Assembly: GCF_008312935.1 (NCBI RefSeq)
Contig: NZ_VSZO01000007.1
Span: 186,001-250,000, forward strand
DNA from: Roseiconus lacunae
Lineage (GTDB): Bacteria; Planctomycetota; Planctomycetia; Pirellulales; Pirellulaceae
Direction: 5' to 3'
DNA: 64,000 bases
This document shows, one piece after another, positions 38,618 through 46,794 of this stretch. Made by a program: the position numbers and the translations under genes. Under the pieces are notes generated by a model. The model was not told the DNA's origin. It did not search any database and worked only from the letters and a program-made list of their open reading frames with translations. Position 1 is the first letter of the stretch. Each line of letters opens with the position of its first letter.

Positions 38618-39211
38618 CGTTGCTAAAGTCCTTTTCGTTGATCGTTCAAACGCGATTTAGCTTCCACCTCGATCGACCTGGTGATCGACCAAGCTTCGCG
38701 CCGTGAGGCGACGATCGTACCTCAAGGCCAGGACGCAAACGAGAGGCTTTCTACTGTAGAACCCATCCAAAACGCATGAGCCCAACGGGATAGTACCGAA
38801 CTCGATTGTGAAAATCGGGCCCGCTAAATGCGCCTTTGACTCATCTGCTGATCAGCCTCAGCCTTTGAATCTCCTCGTGAGGTGATCCCAAGCGTGGGCC
38901 TATAGAGCACACCTGTCTGTCGCCGCCTCGCCAGAATCGCGTTCGGGTCGCAGCGGTCAGTTTTGTACTGTCGAGTATTTCGTCTGGTCGTTGAACGTTT
39001 TTCATACAATGTCGTACTTCTCAGCTGGGTATTTCCCTAATTCCAGTGGTGTGCGGATGTGTTCATGGATCTGGGGCGTAGATCAACTATGGCAGTGGAA
39101 TTGTGGAACGCATGACGCCACACCGTTGTTTACCAGCCCCCCCGAGTCATTGGTAAACAGGAAACGGTTTGCTGCTCCTTCCCCACAGGTCATGCAGACT
39201 GGAGAGTCCGA
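38618..39211. other. 594-bp upstream region of the signalling locus, no gene seen
   Basis: Divergent region between CoA-disulfide reductase and the first response regulator. No convincing reading frame; the frame at 38824-39009 is Arg-rich and lacks a ribosome site. The right end carries the 9-bp inverted repeat listed separately, and GGAGAG lies just before the ATG at 39212. Confidence 0.5.
39127..39159. promoter_or_regulatory. Perfect 9-bp inverted repeat upstream of the signalling locus
   Basis: TGTTTACCA (39127-39135) and TGGTAAACA (39151-39159) are exact reverse complements, separated by 15 bases rich in C at one side. The right arm ends 52 bp before the first ATG. The spacing from centre to centre is 24 bases, a little over two helical turns, as for a dimeric regulator, but a hairpin in the leader RNA is also possible. 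Confidence 0.45.
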
Positions 39212-39811
39212 ATGAGTGATGTGACCGAGTTGGCCGGTGAAGTAGCCGACGGCGCCCTCCGCGCATTGACACAGACAACAGCATCGTCAGAAACTACACG
39301 TCGCCCGAAGGCGCGGGTTCCAGGTATGGAAACAGAGCCACGTCAAACACGTCGACCAGTTGTTAATCTAGGCGAGATGCCTCGCATTTTGATTGTCGAC
39401 GACGATGCGGATTTATGCTTTGCGGTTGAACATCGATTGAACCAATACGACGTGGAAACACAAGTCGGCTACTTTGGCCAACAAGGATTTTGGAACGCAA
39501 TGACATTTCGCCCCGATGTGATCGTTACCGATCTGGCAATGCCAAACGGCGACGGCGGTTTTCTGCTGGATCTAATTCGGTCCAACGCGACGCTTTCAGA
39601 CACGCCGGTCATCGTCGTGTCTGGGATGCGTGATCCGAAAGTTCGCTCTCAAGCTCTTGCCCGCGGTGCGAACGCCTTTTTACAAAAACCAGTCACAAGC
39701 GAACAACTGGTCGAACAATTGTCTCGGTTTGTAACGCTTCAGACGAAAACAAAACGCAAGTTTGCTAAACTGTATTCGAACCATTGCGACGACCAAACGG
39801 AGGGGCTTTAA
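39212..39811 (+). CDS. Response regulator, receiver domain only
   Basis: A 199-residue receiver protein. A polar N-terminal stretch of about 55 residues without known domain precedes the receiver: RILIVDDDAD with the acidic pair, D107 in VTDLAMP as the phosphorylation site, VSGMRD at the switch Ser/Thr, and FLQKPVTSEQ with the conserved Lys. No output domain follows, so it probably passes phosphate or binds a partner. Met56 (39377) directly before the receiver is an alternative start. ATG at 39212 has GGAGAG upstream. First gene of a six-gene locus; stop and next ATG are one base apart. Confidence 0.92.
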   Translation: MSDVTELAGEVADGALRALTQTTASSETTRRPKARVPGMETEPRQTRRPVVNLGEMPRILIVDDDADLCFAVEHRLNQYDVETQVGYFGQQGFWNAMTFRPDVIVTDLAMPNGDGGFLLDLIRSNATLSDTPVIVVSGMRDPKVRSQALARGANAFLQKPVTSEQLVEQLSRFVTLQTKTKRKFAKLYSNHCDDQTEGL

Positions 39812-39812
39812 C

Positions 39813-41354
39813 ATGTCACGGGTCTTACTGATCGAGGATGATGAAGTCGATCGTCGAAATGTCATTCGAATGCTTTCACTGGCTTTGCCCGAATGGAGTA
39901 TTCGCTCGAGCACCTGCCTTCTCGATGCCGAACGAGAACTGTCGGAGTTCGAATTTGACGTCATCTTGTGTGACCTCTCACTACCCGATTCCATCGGTAT
40001 CAGTTCGCTCGTGCGAGTGCTACATGCCGCGTCGGGAGTGCCGATCATCGTACTGACCGGATTGGAGTCTGACAAAACGTCCATGGATGCGTTAATGGAA
40101 GGTGCGCAGGATTACTTAAACAAGAACCAGATCACGCCAGAGCTGATTCGACGATCGATTCAGTACTCGGTTCAACGCAATCACCTCAGTCAGCGAAATG
40201 CCGAATTGATGGCCTCACTCGTGAAAAGCGAAGAGGCGCTTCGTATTCAAAATCGTCGATTACGCAAAGCATGCGAAACGGCACAACAATTCGTTGATAA
40301 CGTGTCGCACGAATTCCGGACTCCGTTAACGGTGATTAAGGAATACGCATCGATCATGGCAGAGGGTATGGTCGGTCCGGTACCGGATAAGCAATTGCGC
40401 TTGTTGCGAACCATCGATGATCGGGCGAGCGACTTGAACAACATGGTCGACGACATGTTGGACATTAGCAAATTGGAGTCTGGTCTGTTGACGGCCTGTC
40501 GCGAAAAGTGCTCGGTCGAATCGATCATCGAAAACGTCAGTTCGGCATTACAGCAGAAAGCGGCTATTCGCGAGATCGAATTGGAGATCTCCGTCGCCGA
40601 CGATCTGCCAGATGTATTTTGTGATGCCGGAAAGGCAACCCGCACCTTGATCAATCTCGGTGTTAACGCTTTGAAGTTCGCCTCACATCATGTCGAAGTC
40701 AAAGTTCAATTCCAAACACCACACGATGTAGCGTTCACCGTCATCGATGATGGACCAGGAATTCCAGACGAACAGAAGGAATTGATATTCCAGAGGTTCA
40801 GCCAACTGCAATCCAATGTCGACAATGCCGGCAAGGGATTTGGCCTCGGGCTGAACATTGTTTCGGAATTGGTTGCGATCAATCTTGGACGATTGAGTGT
40901 GGACAGCCAAGACGGTAGCGGAAGCGAGTTCACGTTTACGTTGCCAACCTGCGATCACCTCGAAGTTGCTAAACGCTTCATCGATCATTCGTCTCGTAAC
41001 GCGAATTGCCCGCAGACCGTCGCGTTGCTGAAATCGACGATACCAATTGATCAAGATGCCATCGGTGACGATGTCCGAAAGTTCTTCCTCTGTACGCTGC
41101 GGCAGAACGATTTGCTGCTTCAGATCGACCGCCGGTCCTATCTGATCCTAGCCGCGGTTGATCAAATTCAGCTAAGCGAGATGGGGTTCCGTATCGAAGA
41201 ACAGCGTGCCCGATTGAATCGAAATCGATTGTCCAGCCCATTGCCAGAATTGCCACTCGAAAATCTGGGAATGTATCACCTAGATCAAAAGAACGAGGTC
41301 TTGATCGACAAAGTCGCCGAGCAGATCACCGACCGGGAGTATTCCTATGTCTAA
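39813..41354 (+). CDS. Receiver-histidine kinase with extra C-terminal domain
   Basis: A 513-residue cytoplasmic kinase. A receiver (1-120, phospho-acceptor D54 in CDLSLP, K104) is followed by a coiled-coil linker, then HisKA with H166 (VSHEFRTPL) and HATPase_c (N box TLINLGVNALKFA, IDDGPGIP, GKGFGLGLNIV) ending near residue 380. Residues 381-513 form an added domain; the segment LRQNDLLLQIDRRSYLILAAVD resembles a GGDEF or similar nucleotide-cyclase fold with the signature residues lost. GGAGG lies 9 bases before the ATG. No membrane segment, so the input is probably the receiver. The end overlaps the next receiver gene by 8 bp. Confidence 0.9.
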   Translation: MSRVLLIEDDEVDRRNVIRMLSLALPEWSIRSSTCLLDAERELSEFEFDVILCDLSLPDSIGISSLVRVLHAASGVPIIVLTGLESDKTSMDALMEGAQDYLNKNQITPELIRRSIQYSVQRNHLSQRNAELMASLVKSEEALRIQNRRLRKACETAQQFVDNVSHEFRTPLTVIKEYASIMAEGMVGPVPDKQLRLLRTIDDRASDLNNMVDDMLDISKLESGLLTACREKCSVESIIENVSSALQQKAAIREIELEISVADDLPDVFCDAGKATRTLINLGVNALKFASHHVEVKVQFQTPHDVAFTVIDDGPGIPDEQKELIFQRFSQLQSNVDNAGKGFGLGLNIVSELVAINLGRLSVDSQDGSGSEFTFTLPTCDHLEVAKRFIDHSSRNANCPQTVALLKSTIPIDQDAIGDDVRKFFLCTLRQNDLLLQIDRRSYLILAAVDQIQLSEMGFRIEEQRARLNRNRLSSPLPELPLENLGMYHLDQKNEVLIDKVAEQITDREYSYV

Positions 41355-41715
41355 GTTGAAAGCGTTAATCGTCGACGATGATGATTCGATCGCTCGGGGT
41401 GTCGCAATGCGTCTGGAGGCGATCGGCTTCGACACACGCGTCGCCCACGATGGCTCGAAAGGTCTTGAAGCAGTGACGAGTTACCAGCCAGATCTGATGG
41501 TACTCGACGTCCGAATGCCAATCCTTGATGGACTGGAGGTTCTCGAACGACTTGCCAATGATCCGCGGCACGACTTTCCAGTCATCATGGTTTCGGCAAG
41601 CTTGCAAGACCAAGATCGAGCCTTGGATGCCGGCGCGTCTTATTTTCTGAAGAAACCTTATGAAGGATCGGATCTGGCTCTGGCGGCTCAGATGGTCACC
41701 GGCGCGGCGGTTTAA
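41347..41715 (+). CDS. Response regulator, receiver domain only
   Basis: A 122-residue CheY-like receiver: acidic residues in LIVDDDDS, phosphorylation site D54 in LDVRMP, switch Ser in VSAS, and Lys102 in FLKKPYEG. No output domain. Its ATG lies inside the end of the receiver-kinase gene (8-bp overlap), so the two are translationally coupled and are the natural pair. The solute-binding protein follows after 21 bp. Confidence 0.94.
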   Translation: MSKLKALIVDDDDSIARGVAMRLEAIGFDTRVAHDGSKGLEAVTSYQPDLMVLDVRMPILDGLEVLERLANDPRHDFPVIMVSASLQDQDRALDAGASYFLKKPYEGSDLALAAQMVTGAAV

Positions 41716-41736
41716 ACGCAACCCCCAGAATTATCG

Positions 41737-43053
41737 ATGACCTCATCAATCAACATCAACTCTCGACCACCCAAACTCGGCCGGCGCCGATTCCTAAAAG
41801 TGTCGGGAACGGCAGCGCTGCTCCATGCAGGCAACCGCGGGACGGTTTCATCGGCGGTTGAAGTTGGTGCGCCCTCGGTGCACCGGAATCGCAAGCTTAA
41901 GCTACGTGTCCTTGGCACCCACGTCACCTTACAAGAAAAGATCCGTCTCAAAGCCGAGCAGGATCTTGGGCTAGAGATCGAATTCACGCCCGGTGGTAGT
42001 GCAGAAGTGCTGCATAAGGCATCGACTCAGCCGGAAAGCTTTGATCTCTATGAACAATGGTCCAATAGCCTTCGTGTCCTTTGGCAGGCCGGCTCAATCA
42101 CCCCGATCGATATTGATCGGATTAAGCACTGGGGCGAAGTCAATCAGTTGACCAAAAGCGGTCGGCTCATTCCAGATGCAAAAATCGGTCGCGGCGATGC
42201 ACCCCATCGTTTACTGTACGTTCAGCCGGACGGATCGGTGTCAGAACAAGAGTCGTCGCAAATCAGCTTTCTTCCCTACGTTCATAATGTCGATTCATTT
42301 GGATATGACGCCGACATTGTTCGCTACCAAGACCGTCAGCAGAGCTGGGCTTGGCTACTCGATCCACGCTGGCGAGGTCGCGTCGCGATTGTCAACGCGC
42401 CGGCGATCGGATTGTTCGACCTCGCGTTGGCCGCTCAAGCGAATGGTGACTTAACGTTCGATGACATTGGAGAGTTGTCGGAGAAGGATCTCGACCGCTT
42501 ATTTGACCGAATGATCGATCTAAAAACTGGCGGCCATTTTCGAGGAATCTGGAACAGCGTGCCCGATTCGGTGCGACTGATGCAACGCAAGGAAGCGGTC
42601 ATCGAAAGCATGTTCTCGCCGGCCGTGTACTCGCTGCGCCAATCAGGAACGAATTGTGTTTACGCGGCTCCTAAGGAAGGCTACCGCGCCTGGCACGGCG
42701 TGATGTGTATGTCCTCGGCGATCTCTGATGAAAGTCGCGAAGCGGCCTATCGATTCATGAATTGGTGGTTGTCCGGGTGGCCTGGCGCATTTATCGCCAG
42801 ACAGGGCTACTATATTTCGAACCCGTCAAGAGCACGGCAATTCATGAGCCCAGAGGAATGGGATTATTGGTACGGTGGTCTACCGGCCGCCCGTGACTTG
42901 TTAGGCACGAGCGGCGAAGTTGTCGTCCGCGCCGGCCACGTACGAAACGGTGGCGATTACGAAGCCCGATTCTCCAACGTCGCGGTTTGGAACACTGTGA
43001 TGGACTCTTACGAATACAGTTTACTTCGTTGGAACGAGTTCCTTTCGTCTTAG
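41737..43053 (+). CDS. Tat-exported extracellular solute-binding protein without transporter
   Basis: A 438-residue periplasmic-binding-protein fold resembling the PotD/iron-transport-type extracellular solute-binding family. The N-terminus GRRRFLKVSGTAALLHAG is a twin-arginine signal. Then come KLKLRVLGTHVTLQEKI, the first lobe with FDLYEQWSNSLRVLW, the hinge region SFLPYVHNVDSFGYD and the second lobe with WAWLLDPRWRGRVAIV and NWWLSGWPGAFIARQGYY. Binding proteins of this type bind polyamines, metals or small anions. No ABC permease or ATPase gene occurs nearby; instead it sits between receivers and a membrane sensor kinase. I infer a ligand-presenting role for the kinase. The ligand is unknown. 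Confidence 0.88.
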   Translation: MTSSININSRPPKLGRRRFLKVSGTAALLHAGNRGTVSSAVEVGAPSVHRNRKLKLRVLGTHVTLQEKIRLKAEQDLGLEIEFTPGGSAEVLHKASTQPESFDLYEQWSNSLRVLWQAGSITPIDIDRIKHWGEVNQLTKSGRLIPDAKIGRGDAPHRLLYVQPDGSVSEQESSQISFLPYVHNVDSFGYDADIVRYQDRQQSWAWLLDPRWRGRVAIVNAPAIGLFDLALAAQANGDLTFDDIGELSEKDLDRLFDRMIDLKTGGHFRGIWNSVPDSVRLMQRKEAVIESMFSPAVYSLRQSGTNCVYAAPKEGYRAWHGVMCMSSAISDESREAAYRFMNWWLSGWPGAFIARQGYYISNPSRARQFMSPEEWDYWYGGLPAARDLLGTSGEVVVRAGHVRNGGDYEARFSNVAVWNTVMDSYEYSLLRWNEFLSS

Positions 43054-43155
43054 CAATGGCCGCACGTCGTTGTCCACGGTTGAGTCGCAAAATCCGAGAA
43101 CAACGTCCGTCTCAAGTAGTCCCGTCCGAATTTTAGTTGGAACAAATCTCGTGCT

Positions 43156-45132
43156 ATGAATCGTTCCGTATCAAACTGCCCGGATTGCGGCAAACTCCCC
43201 TGCCGACTCTGCTTCGCGAAATGGCTGACGCTCAGGTCACGTATTTTCTTGAGCGCGGGCGTTCAACTGTTGCTCTGTCTGGTTTGTTGTACGGTCGGAT
43301 TTTATGGTCAGTATCGCTTGACCAAACTTTTTGCCGCTCACGAAGAAATTGGCAAAGTCGCCGAAGCGGTCCAAGAGATTGATAAGAACGTTCATCAGCT
43401 AAAGTTGGCAGCCGAGAACTACTTGCACACCGGCGCGACGTCGAAAAAGAAAGCCGCCGAAAAACTTGCGGTCACGATTTCCCAAAGTACCGAACGACTT
43501 CGCCAAGGGACGATACGAGAAGACGTCCGCGAGTTGCTTGATCAGATGAGCGAGCACGTTGCGGAGTTTGCGAAACAGCTCGAACGTGCCAGCGTCGAAC
43601 GAAAGATACGTGAACAGCTCGTTCATGAAGTACTGCCAGAAAAGATCGATACACTGCGTGATACGATCGATCGCTACGCAAAACGCTCTGATGCTGATCG
43701 TGATGACGGGTTTGATTCCGCCGCAGCCTTCGCCAGTCTGTATCAATCTGAATCATACTTACACCGGTATTTGATTCGACCACGGAGTCGCCTGAAACGA
43801 GAGTTTGTCGGATCGGTCAACACGCTTGTCTCCATGTTTAACTCTGCCGGCCCCGATGAAACGGAGGCGACGGGGATGGCAAGAGGCGAATTGAATGGTT
43901 TGGCAACCGAATTTCGGCGGCTTGGATTGCGATCGATGCAGGCAACGCTCGGATTCATGTTCTACGAAAACGTCGTCATGGCAGGTCAGATCTCCGAATT
44001 TAGCTACTATTCAAAACTGATTCATCAGCGGGTTGCTGATGACTTGCAGTCGAACCGGGATCGACGTGACGAAGCATTCAGACAGACCTATTGGTTCACG
44101 CTTCTCGGCTGTCTACTTGCGTTGATTTTGGCGGTGACGGTATCTCGCCGGCTGTATTGCTCGATCGTCAATCCAATTTCGGATTTGACCACGGCGTTTC
44201 GTAAGCTCGCCAAAGGTCAAACGTTGATCGAAATTCCAGGGCTTTCCCGCCACGACGAAATTGGCCGGATGTCGGAAGCCGCCCAGGTCTTCAGCGAAAA
44301 GAATCGTGAAACAAAGGAGCTGCTCGCGACCGCTCAGCGACTCTCCCACGACTTGGACGAGAAAGCGACGTCACTCGAAGAGATTAACAGCGAACTAGAT
44401 AACTTCGCTTATGTCGCTTCGCATGACTTAAAAGCTCCATTGCGAGGAATCAAAAACCTCGCCACCTGGGTAAGGGAAGACCTCGGTGAAGAAATCCCCG
44501 AGGAGACGAAAGAGCACTTAGAATTAATGGCATCACGTGTCGTTAAGATGGAATCGCTCCTGACTGATCTGTTAGAGTATTCGCGAATTGGCAAGAATGA
44601 ACAGCAGGTTGAAACGATTCACCTTCGTGGGTTTGTATCGTCAGTGCTCGAGATGCTCGAAGACACAGCGGAAGTGACGATCAGTGTTTCAGGTGGCGAT
44701 TTTGAGATCGAGACGCCCGTTCCTCCGTTGCGGCAGGTGTTACTGAACCTTGTCGTCAACGCGATCAAGTATAATGATAAGGGGACCGAGGGACGCGTCG
44801 AAATTCGCCTCGAAGAATCAGGAGACTTCGCACGAGTCAATGTTATCGATAACGGTAAAGGAATCGAACAAACGCACTTTGATCGGATCTTCAAGATGTA
44901 CCAACGGGTATCACCGGGGAACATTGAAGGCAGTGGGATGGGGCTTGCGATTGTCAAAAAACAGGTCGAACGTCTAGGTGGGACGATCAAACTGGAATCC
45001 TCCGTTGGAACAGGTTCAACATTTCTGGTCGACTGGCCCAAACGAATTAGCTCCGTATCCGGTCCGAGAACCGCTTCGTTGTTACAGCTTCCCGTGATCG
45101 ATCGACAATCACTGGAGTGTTCGCAAACATGA
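43156..45132 (+). CDS. Membrane sensor histidine kinase with HAMP and helical ectodomain
   Basis: A 658-residue kinase. The cytoplasmic N-terminus has CPDCGKLPCRLC (C8, C11, C16, C19), then TM1 (about 30-50), a helical, mostly coiled-coil ectodomain of about 260 residues, TM2 (about 312-331), HAMP (about 332-385), a coiled coil, HisKA with H423 (VASHDLKAPLRGIK) and HATPase_c (N536 in the N box NLVVNAIKYN, DNGKGI, GSGMGLAIV). The DHp type (NSELDNFAYVASHDLKAPL) resembles kinases that pair with Rcp1-like receivers, and such a receiver gene directly follows, overlapping by 4 bp (ATGA). The SBP gene lies 102 bp upstream. Confidence 0.92.
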   Translation: MNRSVSNCPDCGKLPCRLCFAKWLTLRSRIFLSAGVQLLLCLVCCTVGFYGQYRLTKLFAAHEEIGKVAEAVQEIDKNVHQLKLAAENYLHTGATSKKKAAEKLAVTISQSTERLRQGTIREDVRELLDQMSEHVAEFAKQLERASVERKIREQLVHEVLPEKIDTLRDTIDRYAKRSDADRDDGFDSAAAFASLYQSESYLHRYLIRPRSRLKREFVGSVNTLVSMFNSAGPDETEATGMARGELNGLATEFRRLGLRSMQATLGFMFYENVVMAGQISEFSYYSKLIHQRVADDLQSNRDRRDEAFRQTYWFTLLGCLLALILAVTVSRRLYCSIVNPISDLTTAFRKLAKGQTLIEIPGLSRHDEIGRMSEAAQVFSEKNRETKELLATAQRLSHDLDEKATSLEEINSELDNFAYVASHDLKAPLRGIKNLATWVREDLGEEIPEETKEHLELMASRVVKMESLLTDLLEYSRIGKNEQQVETIHLRGFVSSVLEMLEDTAEVTISVSGGDFEIETPVPPLRQVLLNLVVNAIKYNDKGTEGRVEIRLEESGDFARVNVIDNGKGIEQTHFDRIFKMYQRVSPGNIEGSGMGLAIVKKQVERLGGTIKLESSVGTGSTFLVDWPKRISSVSGPRTASLLQLPVIDRQSLECSQT

Positions 45133-45560
45133 AAAAAATCATCGTCCTAGTTGAAGATGACGACCTCGATGTGGAATGTTTCCAACGCGGTATCCGCAAG
45201 GAATCGCTCGCCGAAACCGAAGTCGTTCGGGCAAGCGAAGGCCGCGAAGCACTTCACACGCTACGTTCGATTCTTAAACAAGATCCGGCGACGAACCTGG
45301 TCGTGGTGCTTGATTTGAACATGCCCGGTATGAACGGCTTGGAATTCCTTGCCGAGATGCGACGTGATTCGATGTTGCGTCACCTAGTTGTATTTGTACT
45401 GACTTCGTCGGAGCATCGCAGTGACGTTGTCAAAGCGTACTCGCTGGGCGTATCGGGCTATTCGTCCAAAGAAAAGGTGAACAAATTCGTCAGGTTCCTG
45501 AAGGAGTTCTTTTCGGTCGCGATACTGCCGCCTTGCTCTGGGCCTAACATCTCGGCCTGA
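45129..45560 (+). CDS. Rcp1-like response regulator
   Basis: A 143-residue receiver with IIVLVEDDDLDVECFQRGI at the start, D62 in LDLNMPGMNG as phospho-acceptor and a final LTSSEH and YSSKEK segment. The long insertions (between strand 2 and helix 2) are those of the Rcp1/phytochrome-partner subgroup. ATG at 45129 shares ATGA with the kinase stop, so it is the kinase's direct partner; a GTG at 45117 is less likely. Last gene of the signalling locus. No output domain. Confidence 0.93.
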   Translation: MKKIIVLVEDDDLDVECFQRGIRKESLAETEVVRASEGREALHTLRSILKQDPATNLVVVLDLNMPGMNGLEFLAEMRRDSMLRHLVVFVLTSSEHRSDVVKAYSLGVSGYSSKEKVNKFVRFLKEFFSVAILPPCSGPNISA

Positions 45561-45924
45561 TTCAAATCCAGGTCTATGGCGGTAGCGTAGACGGCGGCAG
45601 CTTATCAAAGCGTTTTGAAATTGCGGAGTTCAGCTCTCGCTTGCGGAAGTACCGAACGTGGTCACGAATCACAGGACTTGACTCGGTCGCCGGCCTTGGT
45701 GACGTCATGCAAAGCGTTTCACATCAACAAACCTTTCACATCAACAAACCAAGGTGTGACCGTGACGGTGGTGACTTCAGTCGGTCGGCGTCAGCAAGAG
45801 GGTCACCAGTGGACGCGCGGATAGACAATGGCTAAAGTGAAATCCTCGTCTGTGCAGCCGCTTTCTTGGCTGGTTGCCCTCTCATCGCTATTACCTCTTA
45901 CCATGCTTGACCTCGGAGTCTGCG
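45561..45924. other. Intergenic stretch with tandem duplication
   Basis: About 364 bp after the signalling locus and before the FHA gene, both plus strand. It holds the 17-bp tandem repeat at 45717-45750, listed separately, and no convincing gene. GGAG (45915) precedes the FHA ATG. Confidence 0.5.
45717..45750 (+). repeat. Perfect 17-bp tandem duplication
   Basis: TTTCACATCAACAAACC occurs twice in immediate succession (45717-45733 and 45734-45750), about 175 bp upstream of the FHA protein start. It may be a recent slip event or a doubled binding site. Confidence 0.8.
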
Positions 45925-46344
45925 ATGAAGTTTAAGTTTACGCTCGTTGACCGCGAGAGCGGAAAAGATAAACGTAGCTGGGTACTGCAAACGCCTGTGA
46001 CAGTGGGGCGGGGAATGTTGACCAACATTCACTTGGAAGATGGCTCGATCAGCCGTCGCCACTGCGAATTCGTGATTGGTGCCGGCGGCGAGCTCGTCAT
46101 CCGCGATCTCGGGTCGAAGAATGGAATCTTTGTCGACGGCCAGCAAGTCGACAAGGCGACGTTGAAGTCCGGAATGGTTGTACAAATCGGGCTGGCTAAA
46201 CTGCGGGTCGAAGAGGCAGTCGAAGCCGAAACAACGACTGGGACGCCGACGTCCACGTCCGGAGCGAGCAAAAATCATGGGGACGAAACCCATGCGGTCA
46301 AGATTTTTCCTCCGTCGGACGACGATCGCTACGAGATCGGTTAA
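45925..46344 (+). CDS. FHA-domain protein
   Basis: A 139-residue protein with a forkhead-associated domain, which binds phosphothreonine peptides. Motifs are VGRG (27-30), SISRRH (41-46) and GSKNGIFVDG (63-72), with the key Arg, Ser, His and Asn present. The last 45 residues are a Thr/Ser/Gly-rich, acidic tail ending in EIG. ATG at 45925 follows CGGAG. FHA proteins usually respond to Ser/Thr kinases, many of which occur in planctomycetes; none is in this window. Cytoplasmic. Confidence 0.93.
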   Translation: MKFKFTLVDRESGKDKRSWVLQTPVTVGRGMLTNIHLEDGSISRRHCEFVIGAGGELVIRDLGSKNGIFVDGQQVDKATLKSGMVVQIGLAKLRVEEAVEAETTTGTPTSTSGASKNHGDETHAVKIFPPSDDDRYEIG

Positions 46345-46794
46345 CGCGTCTTAACTTTGCGGACGCCGCGCTAATAGCCGATGATTGGCTGCCGGGGGGC
46401 GATCCTAGCCTAGACGAACCACTTTTGATGCCTGAAAATACTTGTCAGTTTTGACGGGTGTGCCGATTACGTTGTTGTGGTCGTGTTGGATGGCTTTTGA
46501 GTGATGGGGAAATCTTAATCCGGTCGATTTTTCTTGCTTCAGCCGGTTTCACGTCCGATCACTCAGACAGAGATCTCGAATTGAGGTGGACAGTCGCGTC
46601 GATGCGACTCACGGTAAAACCGACCGCAGCAGCCGTACTTTTGTTCAGGATGATTGGCCGTTTGTGCAATTTGTGGGCGGTCATTCTTCCGCTACATCAT
46701 GTCAAAACTTGGACGGTTGTTTCCACGTCGCGAGCACTCTATCACTGATTGCGGTTCCATTCCAAATTGAATATCGATCGAGTTAAGAAAGACG
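46345..46794. other. Intergenic stretch upstream of glycogen phosphorylase, no gene seen
   Basis: About 450 bp. A short imperfect palindrome (GTCGCGTCGATGCGAC, about 46595) is the only structure. Open frames here lack protein character. Confidence 0.45.

Noticed and set aside
38824-39009. 61-residue minus-strand frame upstream of the signalling locus
   Set aside because: Arg-rich, no ribosome site, no domain.
41737-43053. Solute-binding protein as part of an ABC importer
   Set aside because: No permease or ATPase gene lies anywhere in the window; the neighbours are all two-component genes.
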